Source: Larus michahellis
Lineage: Eukaryota > Chordata > Aves > Charadriiformes > Laridae
Length of the DNA: 64,000 nucleotides
NCBI RefSeq assembly: GCF_964199755.1
Contig: NC_133903.1
Coordinates: 56,302,739 to 56,366,738 of the forward strand
Direction of reading: 5' to 3'
Position numbers and translations under genes: made by a program. Numbering within the stretch: the first letter of the stretch is position 1; each line of letters starts with the position of its first letter. The notes beneath the pieces are model-generated. The model searched no databases. It saw only the letters and a list, made by a program, of their open reading frames with translations, and was not told where the DNA came from. Below, one piece after another: positions 47,924-61,551 of the stretch.

Positions 47924-50900
47924 AGTTGTAATTGGAGGACCTAAGTCTTCAAATGTTTGTTGTTAGATAGTATTAGCAAAAGGCCATTCCTCCTATGAAT
48001 GCCTCGGAGAAGATGTTTGCAGCACTGGACTCTGGTCACCTCATCCTGTAACAAGGTAATGGATTGTAGCTAACCTCACTGTTAGGAAAATATGAGAAGT
48101 GAAATCACAACCGAAGAGCCAGGCAGGAGATCAAATAAGGGCATGTGCTGTTCCTTGGATGGAGCTGTGGCTACTCACTGTAGGGCATGTCAGTAGCCAA
48201 GCAAGTAGGGGGCTGTGGGTGGCAAAAACCCCGGGAAGGGACGTGCAGGGAGAGGAGGATCTGGGTCTCCAAAAGCCAGAGTGTTTTACAACAAGCTCTC
48301 CAGAAAGCTTGCTCGTACAAGCAGTACAAGTAAATAATTTCCTACCATGACTTCTTACAGTCTTACCCTTCCTTGTCCTATTATATTTCTGAAAAGGTTT
48401 GATGGCAGTGCATATTTCCTGTGGTGTGTGGTAGTTAGTTTGCCAGTAAGCTGCTAATGGCAGGGAGGAGTGGGTATACTGGCATTTAAGTCTCTTATTA
48501 TAACCATATGATGTTTGTAGTAATACCACATAAGCTCCTGCTTCCCTGGTATGCGTTCCTAAACCCTAATAATAGGAAGCCCCTTAAGGTCTTCCTGAGC
48601 CAGACATTATGTCTGTGTATTACTTGGTTGGCTTTTTCCCCCACGTGTCTGAATGTTTTTTAAAATCTGTTTATAACTTTGGCTTGTACACAATTCTGTT
48701 GCAAGGAGTTAAAGAAAAATTATGCATCTCGATTTCTTTTCTATGTTGCCCTCATGTACAGGTTAAAATCAGTGTTATCTTTGTGTAGTTTTTGAACACT
48801 TGAAATTAGCTATACTAAGAAATAGATCTTTGAATGAGATACTAAATTACAGAAGTTATATGACACTGACTAATATTTATTATTAAAGATGCGACCATCT
48901 TTAACGATTAGATTTTATAATTAGCCATATATTCATCTTTCTTACAGTTCTCAAAGCAGTGCATCTAAATATTTTTTTTCTAGTATATCCAAAGCTTGTG
49001 GTTAAAATGGAATTGAACGTCTTATGGGGATGTTTACTGCATATTGCAGCAAGCATCCTTTGACAGTAAATACTGTGCCAATGAACTACCTAACATGAAA
49101 ATTCTGTTCTAAAATTCTTTTTAGGAGAGATGCCACAATGTAATTAGAATGTTAAAGAGTGCAATTTCATTTGAACTTGCTAAAATTGTTTTCCTAAGTG
49201 AAATTAAAGCTATTTTAAGTCTTACCTTTACAGTGCGCATAAATATGCCTCTCACATTAGGAGAGATCCCTGATTTTCAGCAGGGGCTGAGGCCTGGTTC
49301 CAGGGTGCGGTACTCTTTGCGGTGTTCCAGCTGCGGCGTACAGATGTTCCATATTTGCTGGCAAATATAGAGGTGTGATGTACCTCACTGAATGTCCGGA
49401 GGGAATTTCTGACATTACTTAAGTATGTATGTGCACTTTTCCCGGTTTTTAGCAGCTTGGTAGTTACTGAATAGACATCAAGGGACATATTTTCAAACTG
49501 GGCTTTAACCTCTATCTATAAAAAAACACATTTACTTCTACTGAAAGACATTTTTATGTGCAAGTTGGGTAATTAAGAATTTAATCATCCTTTCTTAAGA
49601 GAAAATAATGTTTTCTGCACAGAAAAAGAAGCAAAGTTTAGAGGCTTCATTCTAGAGAGCTATTTGCAAGCTTGATATAGAGTCTGAAATTACTTGTTTA
49701 CCTTAAAAATAACTGGATGGTAAATCCCTTGAAAATACATTTTGCCAGGTATCCAGAAGAGAAGGAGCCAAGCCAGAGCAAGTCAATGAACTGCAAAAGT
49801 GACCTTGTTTTATCCACTAGCATACAGATATGTATAGCATTTGATAGGCATATCCCAGCTAATCCATTTCTGTGGAAAAGATGTGCTGTCTTTAAGCTCT
49901 CAAAATTATAATTTAATTATTTCAGTTGCTGGAAATATTACTGATATAAAGTCCCTATTTTCTGATGTTTTTAGTGAAAGACACTCACGGATTTGGGGTA
50001 TGGGAGTGATTCCAGGACTTAAACAATGGGCTTATCTCTTTACTGAGGACTTGTGAGCAGCTTAGTTTCTTGATAGCTCATGGCAACATTAATCAGCTGG
50101 ATATAGAGATGACATTGCTTTGTGTTGACTCATTGTTTATTGCTTCCAAGCAACGGCATGTGGGACTTCCAAAGATGTTGAAAGTTTTGCTGAAAAAGTG
50201 GCAGTGTTTTGTTTTTTTTCTTTTTTATAGGATTGTACATAAAATATATGCTGACCTAATAGTTGTGAAAGATCAGTCTAAATAAAAAAAACTTCATCTT
50301 AGTTATTTCAGAAATATGTCCAGTGGATAAAGCCAGACGTACTAACCTAGGAATGGGAAGGTTCCCATTTTCAGTTGTCTCTGCCATTCCCTGCAGAGGT
50401 TCTGCGGCAAGCTAAGGCAACAAGAGAAGCTTCATTTTCACCTAAAACGTATTTCAGCCCTGGGATGTATAGTCTCCACTTTTTGTGCTTTTGGCAGTGT
50501 CCTCTGTCCCTAAACGTGGACAGTTCACCCAGCTGGTGGTCATATGCTTAGCTGCCCTTAAAGACAGTGGCTCCTGCATTTAAGGAAAGCTTTATTCCTT
50601 TTTGTCACCTCAATGCTAATACTGAAAGCCAACTGAAAAAAATGGAATGTGTACTGCTAAGGGAGAAGTGTGCTCTGGAGGGTTTTCCTATTGAAAAGAA
50701 AGGCTGCAAGAGTCAGTTGAGTTACCTGTAGAGCTGATTTACAGTGTAGTGGATGACAAAATATAGCCCAGAATTATGCATATATCATTCTTGTTGCGTT
50801 CATTTTTTTCAAAGTTGCCTTCTATGACTTCAGAAGATGATGGATGTTGCCAGGTGCTTATATAATTCAGACTCTATGAAAATTAATTTGGTATCATATT

Positions 50901-53900
50901 CTGACATTTGAGACAACTTTGGTATTATAAATGCTTGTGGTTACTTTAACTTTGATGCTTGCACATAAGTCAGTACAAGAAAATGTATTATTGTTTGCCT
51001 TAAGAACGGTTTAAAATTTTGTGGCTTGCTACATTTCTGTGGGGGGTTTTTTGGGTTGTTTTTTTCGTTGTTTTTTTTTTTAATAAACACTTATATTGCA
51101 TGAGAAAACCTACCAAAAGCATGGCGTAGGCAAGGTGCATAATGGCTGGAAAATAAGTACTTTTTCTATGATTGCTATTTCAGTGAGATACAGCATGCTA
51201 CATACGGTGCCATTGTGGATCCCTTCTCATAGAACTTAAGCTCAGCGAATGAGGCTGGCTGGATGAACTGGCTGCCAGTCTTCTTTAAGGATGTATAGCA
51301 CTTGCTTACGTTTGCTTGAAATAAACTCATGCTGGTATGATTCTTATATATATTTAGATTACTTACCATGATTCTGATTTTCCAGTGCAAACCTAGTAGT
51401 GCCATGAATTCATTTTAGGAAGATAATCTCAGGAACATCCAGTTTGAAGTGTATAGTAAAAATACCTGAGGTTTCTGAGATGTCCCTCCAGACGTGGCAC
51501 TTATTCTTGTGTGAGTTTTCATGTGGGTTCTAGTTTTGCAAACTTTTCCAGACTTCTAAGTACCTTCAAGTAAGACATTGGTCAAGAGCCAGAGCTCTCC
51601 ATGGTGCCATTAGCAGCCTCCTGGGATTCAGTTCTCTCGATCAGAGCTCTGACTTTGGTGGCGCTGCACAGCTGGGCAAGCTGTGGCTCCAGATGAGCAA
51701 ACTGTAACTTAACTAACCTGAGATTCATTGAGTCAAACTTCATGAGTGTATGTGTAAATATTTCCTTCTGTCTTGCTCTGTGAACTTTTGCTCCTGTTGG
51801 CTGATTTCAGTCAAATTCAACAGAGTTCTTCAGTGTACTTAAGTATTGACACATTTGGGGACAGAAGGAAAAGAAAATTTATAAGTGGCCTAACAGCTGT
51901 CGCACTGAAGAGGAAGGCTGTAAAGGGAACTCATATAGGAGAGAACCCCCAAGCAAACAGACTTCGTAAATACCCCTACTGCAGAAAAAGCTTCAGCTGA
52001 ACGGAAGGAAATTTAACCAAAAGCATGTATCCATAGGAAAGCAGGCTTTGCTACCGCTAAGGGTCATGGAATCATTTATTTTTCCAAGTCTGAATCCTGT
52101 GAAAAATGGGGTATGCATATTGACAGGAAACTTGGTTTCACTTGCTCATTTTAAAGTTTGTCTTTTCTTTAATTAGAAGCTTCCATTTGAAATTTTAGAG
52201 AATAATCACCATTTTAAGATGACTTTTTTTTTTAATGTGACAAGGAAAGCTGTTCATCTGAAAAAGTGGAATTGGTTCTGCTGAACTGTGGTAGTGGTTG
52301 CTTTCAGATAAATTCCATTCTGTGTGCATGACATAATTAATTTTCAAACTCATTGTGTAGAAACTGCAAGTAAACTTTCTGGTAATGGAAACAGCAGTTT
52401 CTGATTTTAAGGGTTAAACTAGGTACTCCTCCCCAGGCTAGAATCCTCTCTTGGCTGTTCTTTATAGGTGCATCTGATTTTTCATCTTTGAGGTTAAAGG
52501 ATATACTAAACAAATTCCATCTTTTGTATACAGAACGATGTTTGGTAGTGCTTCATTCTGTATTTGTTTCCATGGTCAGCTTAGCTTGTAATGCTTTGCC
52601 CGAGAGTTCTTCACATTTCCCAGTTTTTTGAACGTTCATATCAGAAATGAAGTGTGTGATATATCCTTTCTGAGAATGGCTTTCCAATAGTTTGTATTTG
52701 ATTTACTAGGAAACCCAAAGCCAGCAGTACCAGACAGTTTTTTGAAATCCATTATATGACATTATATATACAGTTTTCTGTCTCCTTTTGGAGAGTCACA
52801 GTACCTAAAATAGAACATTCATCTTATTGATGCTTATAGGAAATAACATGCTATGCCTCTAATAGGGTTGGCTGTCTTTGATACAAAGTTTCTTTCCTAA
52901 AACAGTAGTGAAATGAAGAAAAATGGGTTTGATGCTTTCTAAAACCATATTCAACCTTTTAATTGTTGTAGTGCACTGATAAGTATGAGCCCTTGGTTCC
53001 AGAAGGCAATTATCCTAAAGTTGGTTTTCTTAGAACAAGAGACAGGATGGAGAAAAAAAGGGACAGTGCTGATAGCAAAATACTTGCGAAGAAATAACAG
53101 AAATATTACAAACTGTATATGTGGAAGTGAGATACTCACCTGATTTAAGACAGCTGCATCAAGAAGTGAGAAAAAAAACAGTTTCACAATTATTAGTAAT
53201 CCAATGATGTAATAAGTACTTGGTTATGAAAGAATGAGACCCTGCCACATTTACAAATCTGACATAATTTATGATGGTCTCAAGTGATACCCATCTGTAT
53301 TTCTCTCTTAGTCCGTAAGAGATGTTTTTCAAGTATAAAACATTTTGTAAGTGCATTGGAAATCTTTGCACTCTCACCAGTAATGTGCAGAGCTACCCCT
53401 ATTACCTCCTGCTTGGGAAGGGCACAGCGCCATAGGAAAATTGCTGTCGTGCTCATGGTCTGGCTCTCTTCTTATTCTAAAGGCTGTAAGTCAAGGCTAG
53501 ACATTAAAAAGAAAACAATTTATTCTGGAGGAAAAATGTTTTTAAGTGGCTGAAGAATTTGGCCGTTTGGAACAGCTTTTCTAACAAAATACATAATTTT
53601 TGAAAAAAAAAACAATTGTGATATACCGTGTTTTCAGGTTGTACATGCCTCCAGGTATTATATGTTCTGAAGAAAAGAAGATTTACTTATGATGCCATTG
53701 GAATTATTTTGTCCGAATATACATTTATGATATCCAGAGGATTGATTCTAACTGAATAAGAGTGGCCTTAAGTTCAGCTCTATGCAAAGTTTTAAAGTAG
53801 AAATCAGTGAAGTACTCGTGTGTTAGCTAGGTGTGGGCTGAACCGGGTAAGAGGGATAAAAACTATATATTTGGAAGGCAATATTGATATGTCTTGGGCC

Positions 53901-54284
53901 ATGTTCAGACATATTTATAGGTGAGAATATCTAGAAATGAGTCTTTTATGTTTAAATATAGTTGCTACTTGCAGAAACAGATTCTCAATCATTTATCCCA
54001 CTATACCACCTTTAGTGGACAAATTTATTAGGCTGTTTTCTTGTTTTACCCTTTTCCTCATTCAAATTTCATGAAAAGTTAAAATGCAAAAAGAGAACTA
54101 CTTCACTGTTATATTGAAACTGGTGCTTACTCGTCTGAGCCTGAATTTCTAATGCTACATCTGTTCCTCTCTGGTTTATAGACAGAACAGTATCAATGTG
54201 CATAATTAAGGAGGGTGAATAATTTCCAGGATATCCACACACTTTTAGTTGCTTACAAGTTGGCTGGATGAAGCATTTGATTGA

Positions 54285-54308
54285 TTTTTTTTTTTTTTTT
54301 TTTTTTTT
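54285..54308. repeat. poly-T tract (T24)
   Basis: A run of 24 T, followed within about 40 bases by two further T-rich runs up to 54370. A mononucleotide microsatellite cluster. Confidence 0.85.
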
Positions 54309-57300
54309 CCAGGCTTGTTTCTGGCTAAAAATTTTTTGTTCTTGATCTGTTTTTTTCTTTTTTTTTTTCTTTAAAGTTTCAAGTTTTAATAACTGTTAGA
54401 ACAGCTTCTGAGGACCAATGAAAAGTTGCTTACTTACTGTTATAGTATTTTTGAACATCCTGGCACTGCAGGTATCTGGTGCAGTATGTGGAAATGTGGC
54501 AGTGAGTAATTCTGAAATGAAATTGTTCCTCTTTCCATGTTTATGAAAAAGAATGCACAACTGTGTAATGTACCGCTCTTTTGTATACTTGGTAGACTTT
54601 GTTACACATTCATCTTGATTTTCAGAGTGTTCCTGCCTCATAGAAAGCCCAGACCAAACTGATAATACCGTACAATTAAAGACTGGGTCACAATGTAGTC
54701 ATAAAAATGGGTAAAATTAAGGTTGTAAGGGCAACCTATTTTCGGCATTTCTTAACTTTGAAGTGCTTGATTTTCCAGCTTCTTTTGAAATAGTTTTTGT
54801 GGGAGACCTATAGAAGTACAATTGCCTGCTGCCATTTTGCCGTGCGCAATGGGAAAATAACGAAGGAGACTAGCCAAGAGCTATAAGGCTGGCTTTCAAA
54901 GGCTTTCAAATATTATTGTTACTGGACCTATAAATATTGTTTAAAAGCCTTTATGAAAGCAGTTTTTCCCTGGGGGTGCTGTACAAAGCAACAGTGTTCT
55001 GTAGTAGAATGTAGACAGCCTTAATACAAGGCTTTTAAATATTGTTACTTTCCTTACTGTCTTTTCTAAAAATACTGAATGAAAACATTTCTGACGTGTG
55101 CTTTTTTTCCCCTCTGAGCTATTTCCGTGTCCTGGATCATAGCTAACTGTGGATGTGGGTGACTGGTACTGGCTATCTGTATGTCATGCAGCTGCCAAGT
55201 GATAAGATGAAATCATGCAAGACAATAAATGAACAGGCCTCACTAGCTTAACTAAGCTGGGGAGACTTCTATATTTTTCTTTCAATTCCATCTGTATTTT
55301 CAGTATTACAGTTGTCCAGACTGTGTTTGTGGCTGCTCGAGACACCTTCTCATTCCCATATGCCTCTATTTCCTCCAGAAGAGTGTAGGTACTCATCGCA
55401 TGTACAGCTATGGATCCTGCATTTCTCCAGGGAAGTTACATTCAAGCCACAGCCTACTTTAAGCATCCTATTTTGAGGAGAGATTTGGTTGCCTGGAAGC
55501 TACAGCTGGTCAAACTGTGGAGTTTCAGTTCTAGAGGAATTTTGGGGTTTCGGGTTTCCTTTCTTTTTTTTTTTCCTTTTCCTTTTGAGTTGGAACAGAG
55601 AGTGCAGAATTTCTTACAAAATCACCAAGAAGTGGTCAGCTGAGACATTTCATGTATTTCAGTATAATCCAGATGCTTAATTTAGAGTCTGGTAGAGGCT
55701 ATAGAACATTTACCTGAGGAGTTATTTTGGTATTCTGTTCTAGAAAGGTTAAAATGGATCATCTCAAGTTTATCAGTTTATTGAGTTAAACCTATTTGGA
55801 AAACAAAGCTCCTGTAGGAAAATGTTTGTATGGCAATTTCATTTTTGGCAAAATACTGTTCTCAATGGAAAAATGTTCAGTTGGAAATATTCAGGGGGTT
55901 CTATTTGTTTCTCCAGGTCCAACTTTTGGCTTTCTGTTCATGCTTAAGCCTGTCCAGTGACTTTTTAATCCTTGGCCATTATTTTTTTGACTTAAGAGGA
56001 CTGCATATTTCTCCCTTCCTTCTTTAATGTCTAAAATTCGAGAAATACTCTGTCCTGTCAGCTGCCATGCAGAGAAGATGAGAACAAGCATTTGAGAGAG
56101 AGGAACGCGGTACGTGATGGTGTCAGTCACAGGCTGCTGCTGTGGCCTGGGGAAGGCTTCTCTCCACCCACCCTCACTTGTGAATGCCCCAGTTCCAGGT
56201 GCTGGCGTGTGGTAGGAAGGTCCCAAGCCTGTCACCCTCACAGTGACGCAAAGCAATGTGGTGTGGCATGAAACAGACTTCCCAGTTGGTTTAGGAAATC
56301 TTACTGTTGTGTTGGTGGGTTGCTGCGCATGGATGTGTCTCCCCTGTTTTTAAAGGCTGGTCACAAGTCTGCACGGAGGCAGTGCTTTCAGTCTGGTGTA
56401 GTTAGAGACCGGCGGATTTGATAGTAGTTGGACCAAAATACCAGAAATCCTGCTCTGTTGAGCTCAAGATGGACCTGATGCAAGGGAGGTCTTCTTTTTC
56501 ATCTTGGGCTTCGGGATCTGCTTTTTTTCATGTCTGCTTACAAGCTTGAGCGAAGGGGATGTGGATTGATGTTTGGTACTTCTTTGACATTGTGCTGGTA
56601 TTCATATGAAATTATGATAAAGAGTGTATATAGAGAGTTTCTGAAAATTAATTACTGGATAACTTTTCGTAAGATGCAGAATGACTCCATTTTCTCCATT
56701 TCTCAGTCATTTAGTTTCATCCTAAATTGTGTTATTGGTAAATGTGTGTATGGCAGGTTTTTTTATTTTTATATTTCTATTGCATCACTAAAAGGAAATC
56801 AATAAAATTTATCTTTCAGTCTCATATGTCAGTTATCGTAACTTCTCCCCATTGTGATCCATGGTGTCAGGATGTCAGAACTGGCCGCCTATAAAGATCA
56901 ATTTGATTTTGTGAGATTATCAACCTTTCATAAAAAGGGTACAATTGTGTTAGCTGATTGACAGCAGAAAGCTCCCATTTTGGAGACACAATTTAGCCCT
57001 TCCTTTTTTCATTTTTAAGTTACTTTCATTTTGCTTCATGCATTTTAAAGTTAACTGCTTAGTCTGGGCCTGTGTTGAGGATAAAAACTGTAAATTAAAA
57101 GGTACACAGCTCTCAGCACAAGCATTGCTGTAATGACTTCATTCAAAGCAGTCTTTTCAGAGCAGGTGTGACCTACTTGCTTTAAATTGGGTCCTCTTTA
57201 AGCGTAGTTAATTAAAATTTATTCTTTTTTCTTTTTTAAGGAGCCTACTACATGAAAAACTGTTGTGAATCAAAATGGTCACTATCTAGAAATTGGCAAC

Positions 57301-58190
57301 TACAGGAATAACTACCAAGTAGATACTCCCTTTTTTCCTCAATAAATATTTATATTCCTGTAATCAGAGCTGTTTAGTTGATGCACATGCATACATTTGT
57401 GATCCTGAAAGGGTGCTCAGCAGCACTCACTAGATTTTCATTCTAATGCCTAAACAAAAAGGAGGAAAACATTCAAGAATCATTTGAATGAATTAACTGA
57501 CAGTATGGCACTTAGTGATGTACTGAGTCTGTATAGTCTGGAGAGTGTTAAATTGCAAGTATTTTTACAACTTCCCTATTAATTTTAAAGCAAATGTTGC
57601 TCTTAGTTATGTCAGGTGAAATCTACTGAAATAAATGGCACTATTACAGATTTATGCAAGTACAGTAGGTTCTGGCTACCCTCTGATTATCATCTAATAG
57701 CTCAGCTATCACGAGGCACGCTCTGTTGATGAGGGAGAAATACCAGTGTCTTTAAGGTCATAAGTGTACGGAATCAGCTTTCAAATGTCAATGAAAACTT
57801 ACCTTTCATTGAATTGTTTCCATCTTGAAATTAAAGGTTTTGTCTTGTTTAATAGGCTTTAAATCTCCTTGAAAAGGTTATATTGCAATTAATTAAACTC
57901 AAGCAAACAATGAACAGCAATCTAAATCTGTCAAAAGGGTTTACTGTATTTTTATTGTTATGGCATTTTGAAGTGAAGTAAAAGAGATTATTTGCAAAGC
58001 AGGCATTCAAATGACAGTGAATTAGGAAAGTACAAAATGAACCATAAGCGGTATGTAGCAGTATTGGAACGACCTTTCCATAGTCTCTGTTGCTTCTTTC
58101 TAGTAAGAAACGTTTTTCTTTAAAACATAATCTACCTACTGGTAGTGTTATATCAGTAGAAGCTGGAGGCTTTCTTTGATTTATTTTTTT

Positions 58191-58449
58191 TTAACATTGT
58201 TTTGAAAGATTTTCTATTTTCCCGAGTTCTACAATTTGTGAAATCCAGCCCAAATGAGTTTGGTTAATGTCTGTAGCCCAAATCTCTAAATTGCTTGGCA
58301 AAGGGAGTGGTTTGAGAAAATCCAGCTTGATTTTATACTTGTGTAAAAGCTCGATAAAGGAAGAAAACCAGTAACAGATGTCAAAATATGTCATGGTGAG
58401 TACAGTGGGAGTAGCACTTGGAACACTCTGAACTTCTGCCTGTGCATGT
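58191..58449 (-). CDS. candidate terminal exon, unidentified
   Basis: On the minus strand an acceptor-like CATTGCCCACATGCACAG is followed by 259 bases open in phase 0. They start AEVQSVPSATPTVLTM and end ELGKIENLSKQC before a TAA. An AATAAA polyadenylation hexamer lies a few bases after the stop, embedded in an A-rich run, so it may be fortuitous. The middle reads FDICYWFSSFIELLHKYK and LPLPSNLEIWATDINQ. I recognise no family. The frame is also open upstream to 58475. The pyrimidine tract of the acceptor is modest. Frames of similar length occur by chance in this region, so I treat it only as a lead. Confidence 0.2.
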
Positions 58450-58475
58450 GGGCAATGAATGAATGAAATTATCAT

Positions 58476-60114
58476 AACGAAATGCAGGTCTGGAATCTCT
58501 GTTTTACAACATCATTTTGCTCATTGGGAATATAGAATTGGTTTTCTACAAACTTTTCTTCAAGATTCAAAAACTTTTTCCTGATGATAATATACTAGGT
58601 GGGTTTTTTAATAAAATATTTTTTTAGCATGGGTGTATAAATGTATATGTATTTAAGCAGTAGAGTAGATTCTCCAGTAGTGGAAACTCATGCGTCACCT
58701 TCAGTTAAGGAATTTTTGCTGCTTTACAGAAGGGAGGAAACTCACATTATGACCAGGAGATTTAACTGAGGCTGTCTAATCCTTGCAGAAAGAGGCATTT
58801 GCTGTAGTATTTTAAGAGTAAAAAACGTTCTTAGACTGCAGTGGTTGGTGGTTTAGTTTTGGTTTTTTTGTTGGTTTTTTTCTTGGATCATGCTGAGGAA
58901 GCAGATTTTTGCAATCAGAAGGATGGAATATAAAAATCTCCTTCTCTGAGAGAATATCTGTTGAATTAATCAGGTTTTCCCCAAGTCCTGCTTCCATGTT
59001 AGGAGGAATTCACTGACAAAACTCTGTGAATTTGGCAAAAGTAGTATTTCATCCATAACACAAAGCTCACTTCAAATGTGATGCAATTTTTTTTCATAGC
59101 AGCGTATTTTGTTTTTTTTTCTCCCAGCTCTAGTGAATTCAGAGAAGTGAGTGAATGGCTTCCTGCTTACTCCTGTTGCACTCCACTCCCGGGGAAGTGG
59201 GAAGGGAACCTGACCGTGCTTTGCTTTTGCTCTCAGGATGGGGCTGGCCTTTGGGAGTGACGTGGAGACAATAAGCTTGTTTTCCATTGTCCCATGTCTG
59301 GGGCTCGATAGATCCAGGCTCTGTTCCACCTTGGGGTCACCATGACCCTTGTACTTGAACAGTGCAGGGATGAATCAGGGTGTGAGCTGTCATTTGTGGG
59401 CAGGTCAAGGGAATGTAAAGAACCCTTCCACTCTTCTGTGTTAATTCTTGTACTTCCTCCGCATCGGTTTTCACAAGCAAAAAGTGATTAATACAAAAAT
59501 ACTATACCTATATGTACTTTATCAAAATGGTATCATTATATCAGTACATCTGTCACATTGATCTGGCTTGTAAGAGTTTTTGTAAAAACTTATTCTCTGA
59601 TATATACTTCTAATGAACTGTTTTCATTATAATTGAAAACAAAATCAAATTTCAACAATATATTCAATACTTAACTAGATATCTGTGATAGCTTTTAATG
59701 GTACAGAATATATTTTATTTGATGCATTGAGATTAACTCACTTTTAATTTGGAGAACAAAAAGAGGGAAAATTGCATTACAGACCCCAAGTAGCTACACA
59801 ACATCTGTCTCTGAAGCAGATTCTCTCTACTACAAAATCTTTCTTTTATTATAATTATGAGGAAATTGAACTGAAGATCAAGAGATTTTTTTTCTTAGCA
59901 ATTACATCTTACACAGCATTGATAATGCTATTTAATTAGTGTAAACTTTTTCTGTTTACTCTTACCATCACACTGCTTACCTTTACTATTGCTAAATTCT
60001 GGAGCCATCTCTTATCTGAAGAGATCTAAGTTCCCACTGAATCAATATAGTGATGCCAATTTAGGCTAGGTAAGAGCCTGGTCATTTTTATTGCCCGGAC
60101 ACTGACTGAATGGA
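58476..60114. other. AT-rich DNA without supported genes
   Basis: Minus frames at 58812-58997 and 59072-59329 are open but lack recognisable domains, and the first passes through a TTTTTTGG-type low-complexity stretch. Nothing else is seen. Confidence 0.45.
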
Positions 60115-60571
60115 GACACCGGAGCGAGTCTGCTGAAGAGCCACTAAGACGATTAAGAGCCTGGAGCATCTTTCACATGAGGAGAGGCTGAGAGAGCTGG
60201 GGCTGTTCAGCCTGGAAAAGAGAAGGCTCAGAGGGGATCTAAATAAATGTGTAAATACCTGATGGGAAGGAATGAAGAAGTTGGAGACAGCCCCTTCTCG
60301 GTGTTGCCCAGAGACCAGAGGCAGTGGGCACAAACTGAAACACAGGAAATTCCATCTGAACGTAAGAAAACAATTTTTTACTGTGAGGGTAGCTGAACAC
60401 TGGAACAGGTTGCCCAGAGAGGTTGTGAAGTGTCATCCGTGGAGATACCCAAACCCGACTGGACACAGTCCTGGGTGACCTCCGCCAGCTGTCCCTGCGT
60501 GATGCCCTGCAGGGGGTTGGCCCAGATCACCTTGAGTGGTCCCTTCCGATCTCAACCATTCAGTGATTCTG
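60115..60571 (+). mobile_element. older CR1 LINE 3' fragment
   Basis: CR1 landmarks appear in order: CTGGAGCATCTTTCACATGA, GCTGTTCAGCCTGG, GGGCACAAACTGAAACACAGG, GGTTGCCCAGAGAGGTTGTG, GGTTGGCCCAGATCACCTTG and the tail CAGTGATTCTGAC. The coding frame is broken in several places and differences from the other copies are many, so this is an older insertion. The minus-strand frames here are antisense artefacts. Confidence 0.93.
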
Positions 60572-61210
60572 ACTCCTGTCAGCTTCTCCGCTCATTTGGA
60601 TTTGTCTATGAATGCAGGAGAGAGTTTTACTTTCCTAGGTTAAAAATACATTTAAAAAAAAGAAACTTACAATCAGGAGGCATGAAACCACTAAGGAATA
60701 AGATAATATTCTGGCATGAAGTGCTAATGATAATTTAAATCTGAGGGCTTCTATTTGAGTCAATTTGAAAAATAGTCTAAAGTTACTGACGTGGCATTTT
60801 TTAGCCAGACCTCTTGGTTCACCTTGTCTAGTTTTCATAGCGCTAGATGTACAAAAAACCAGAGGTATGTTCCTTTAAAAAAAAGTTGTTCTATATTATT
60901 TGTTAGGAGATTAGTCATAAATTTCAATTGTATTTTTGATGTAGAGTCATATAGAATCCATACTATAGCATCTCCATACTACTGATAATGCCTTTTAAAT
61001 TGTCGTGTTAATTGGCTAAGTGATTTTGAGATGTTTCCTATGTCTTATAGGATTCCTGTGTCTTATACAACACACATAGTGGAAAAAAAAAAATCGTAGA
61101 ACTATATCACAAGTTTGATGTACAGCAAAGTTGAAAAGCTAAAAACTTGGTGTTTGTTGAATTACCCAAAGCTGGAGTATTTCATACTGAATTTCAATGA
61201 TGTGCCTTAC

Positions 61211-61418
61211 CCTTGCTGAGCGATCACTATTGGAAAGTGCATAGTTATTGTGCCGGTGATACTAAACCATGCGTTTGCTGGCTCATCCTCATGATGAAAC
61301 ACAGTCAAAGCAGAGGGCCTCATCTTCTGATATGTTGTGCTTAATTTCATGGCACCACCTTGTAATGTAGACCCTGGTTTGGGTTCCAGCTCCTTTATTC
61401 TTGCCATTGTAAATCTTG
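61211..61418 (-). CDS. candidate internal exon, unidentified
   Basis: Reading the minus strand, TTTCTTGTCCTAG is a strong 3' splice site ending at 61419. It is followed by 208 open bases and then CAAGG|GTAAGG, a strong 5' splice site at 61211/61210. The exon begins with two bases completing a codon and ends in phase 2. The peptide includes MARIKELEPKPGSTLQGG, KLSTTYQKMRPSALTVF and NAWFSITGTITMHFPIVI. The frame meets TAA immediately after the donor, as expected if the donor is real. I do not recognise a family. It is incompatible in phase with a direct join to the candidate at 58191-58449. Other minus-strand frames overlap it. This is the best-supported exon candidate outside the CpG island. 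Confidence 0.3.
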
Positions 61419-61551
61419 CTAGGACAAGAAAGATTTGTCATCATAGAAATTATGTATAGATACTTAAGATTATAAAAGCTGTCAATCAGGGCTACTTGAA
61501 AATGCTCATACATCTTTCTGGAAAGTGTTAAGGGATTTCAGTTCTGTGCCT

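Larger units (their letters stand above)
42163..58190. other. AT-rich gene-desert-like DNA
   Basis: Sixteen kilobases with no CR1 and no exon I can support. It holds a purine tract, poly-T runs and a small GT-rich tandem repeat, listed separately. Frames of 60 to 120 codons occur on both strands (for example 55891-56256 minus) without familiar domains. Low repeat content over such a length is compatible with a long constrained intron. Confidence 0.5.

Noticed and set aside
55891..56256. A 121-codon minus frame in AT-rich DNA
   Set aside because: There is no recognisable domain, no supporting splice pair and no start in a good context. Frames of similar length are found elsewhere in the window by chance.
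21891..58054. A shared 15-mer AACCATAAGCGGTAT at 21891 and 58040
   Set aside because: About two such coincidences are expected among all pairs of 15-mers in 64 kb, and the flanks do not match.
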